NCBI RefSeq assembly: GCF_002332425.1
Contig: NZ_NRGS01000005.1
Span: 445,777-509,776 of the forward strand
Direction: 5' to 3'
DNA: 64,000 nt
From: Brachybacterium alimentarium
GTDB taxonomy: Bacteria > Actinomycetota > Actinomycetes > Actinomycetales > Dermabacteraceae
Within the stretch, counting starts at the first letter, position 1. Each line of letters begins with the position of its first letter. Below, one piece after another: positions 63,810 through 64,000 of this stretch. Below the pieces are notes generated by a model that was not told the origin of the DNA, ran no database searches, and was given only the letters and a program-made list of their open reading frames with translations. The position numbers and the translations under genes are program-made.

Positions 63810-64000
63810 ATGGCAGCTGCATACACGCGAACGGGCGAGGGGATCCGACTGCTCGGTCCCGACCTCTCCGCGCTGCCCGACGTGCGCGAGCCGGAGGAGC
63901 TGGACCCCACCCAGCTCCGTGCGCTCGAGCTGTTCGAGTCGGGAGCCGATGTCCTCGTCCACGGCGGCCCGTCCAGCGGGCGCACCGCGCTCGCGCTCGC
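63810..64000 (+). CDS. N-terminus of a UvrD/RecB-like (possibly AdnA-type) helicase, truncated by the window
   Basis: The first 63 codons only. After 30 variable residues there is a Q-motif-like LDPTQLRALEL, then VLVHGGPSSGRTALALA at the Walker A position. The pattern is that of actinobacterial UvrD/Rep-family helicase-nucleases (Rv3202c-like) that sit near the TetR/DUF3107 pair. The Walker A lysine is replaced by arginine (GPSSGRT). The ATG at 63810 is preceded by GGTGAGG and TGCAAT. Most of the protein is outside the window, so the call rests on this short stretch and gene order. Confidence 0.6.
   Translation, partial: MAAAYTRTGEGIRLLGPDLSALPDVREPEELDPTQLRALELFESGADVLVHGGPSSGRTALAL

Overview
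The window is high-GC actinobacterial chromosome, almost all single-copy core genes. The envelope genes, the actinobacteria-only families (DUF3117, DUF3107, a DivIVA/Wag31-SepF pair, a 7Fe ferredoxin next to dapC) and the meso-DAP type MurE motif point to a Micrococcales-like actinobacterium; a Brachybacterium-like organism is my best guess, not proven. I see no rRNA, tRNA, CRISPR array, insertion sequence or prophage, and no stretch above 300 bases without a gene.

Region 1 (1-15.8 kb) is the division and cell wall (dcw) cluster on the + strand: murE (partial), murF, mraY, murD, ftsW, murG, murC, ftsQ, ftsZ, pgeF, sepF, a yggT-like gene, divIVA/wag31, lspA and an rluD-like gene. Most starts overlap the preceding stop. 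Together they make lipid II, export and use it at the septum, and place the Z ring and the growth zone. Region 2 (15.8-28.8 kb) holds an unknown protein, a MetE-like protein, dnaE behind a 10-bp tandem array, a nuclease/phosphatase-fold protein, an acyl-CoA dehydrogenase-like flavoprotein, a flotillin (- strand), an MHS-type transporter and pgi (- strand).

Region 3 (28.9-34.5 kb) is a complete peptide-type ABC importer: Tat/lipoprotein binding protein, two permeases, and one polypeptide carrying both ATPases. Region 4 (34.7-57.5 kb) follows, in the same relative order with gaps, genes I recall from Mycobacterium tuberculosis around Rv1165-Rv1232: typA, a small membrane protein, ferredoxin, dapC, dapD, dapE, a LOG-family protein, DUF3117, an O-methyltransferase, tatB, mrp and an MgtE-N/CBS protein. 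dapC, dapD and dapE supply three steps of the succinylase branch to meso-DAP, the substrate used by murE at the left end. gltA, a glycerophosphodiesterase, a lytic-transglycosylase-like protein, an ArsR-type regulator divergent from an MFS exporter, and a FAD/NAD(P)-binding protein lie between them.

Region 5 (57.5-64 kb): a PHP phosphoesterase, MarC, a DEAD-box RNA helicase, a membrane metallophosphoesterase, DUF3107, a TetR regulator, and the first 63 codons of a UvrD/RecB-like helicase running off the right edge.

The most useful non-gene signals are: thirteen TANNNT boxes set 6-8 bases before start codons (leaderless transcription); a doubled TTGCGCAA palindrome between the ArsR regulator and the exporter; an inverted repeat filling the spacer of the ftsZ promoter; a 14-bp hairpin just inside pgeF after ftsZ; a hairpin after the binding-protein gene; and four short tandem arrays with periods of 8, 10, 11 and 17 bp. 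I did not find a clearly undescribed multi-gene system; the best candidates are listed as findings with their limits.
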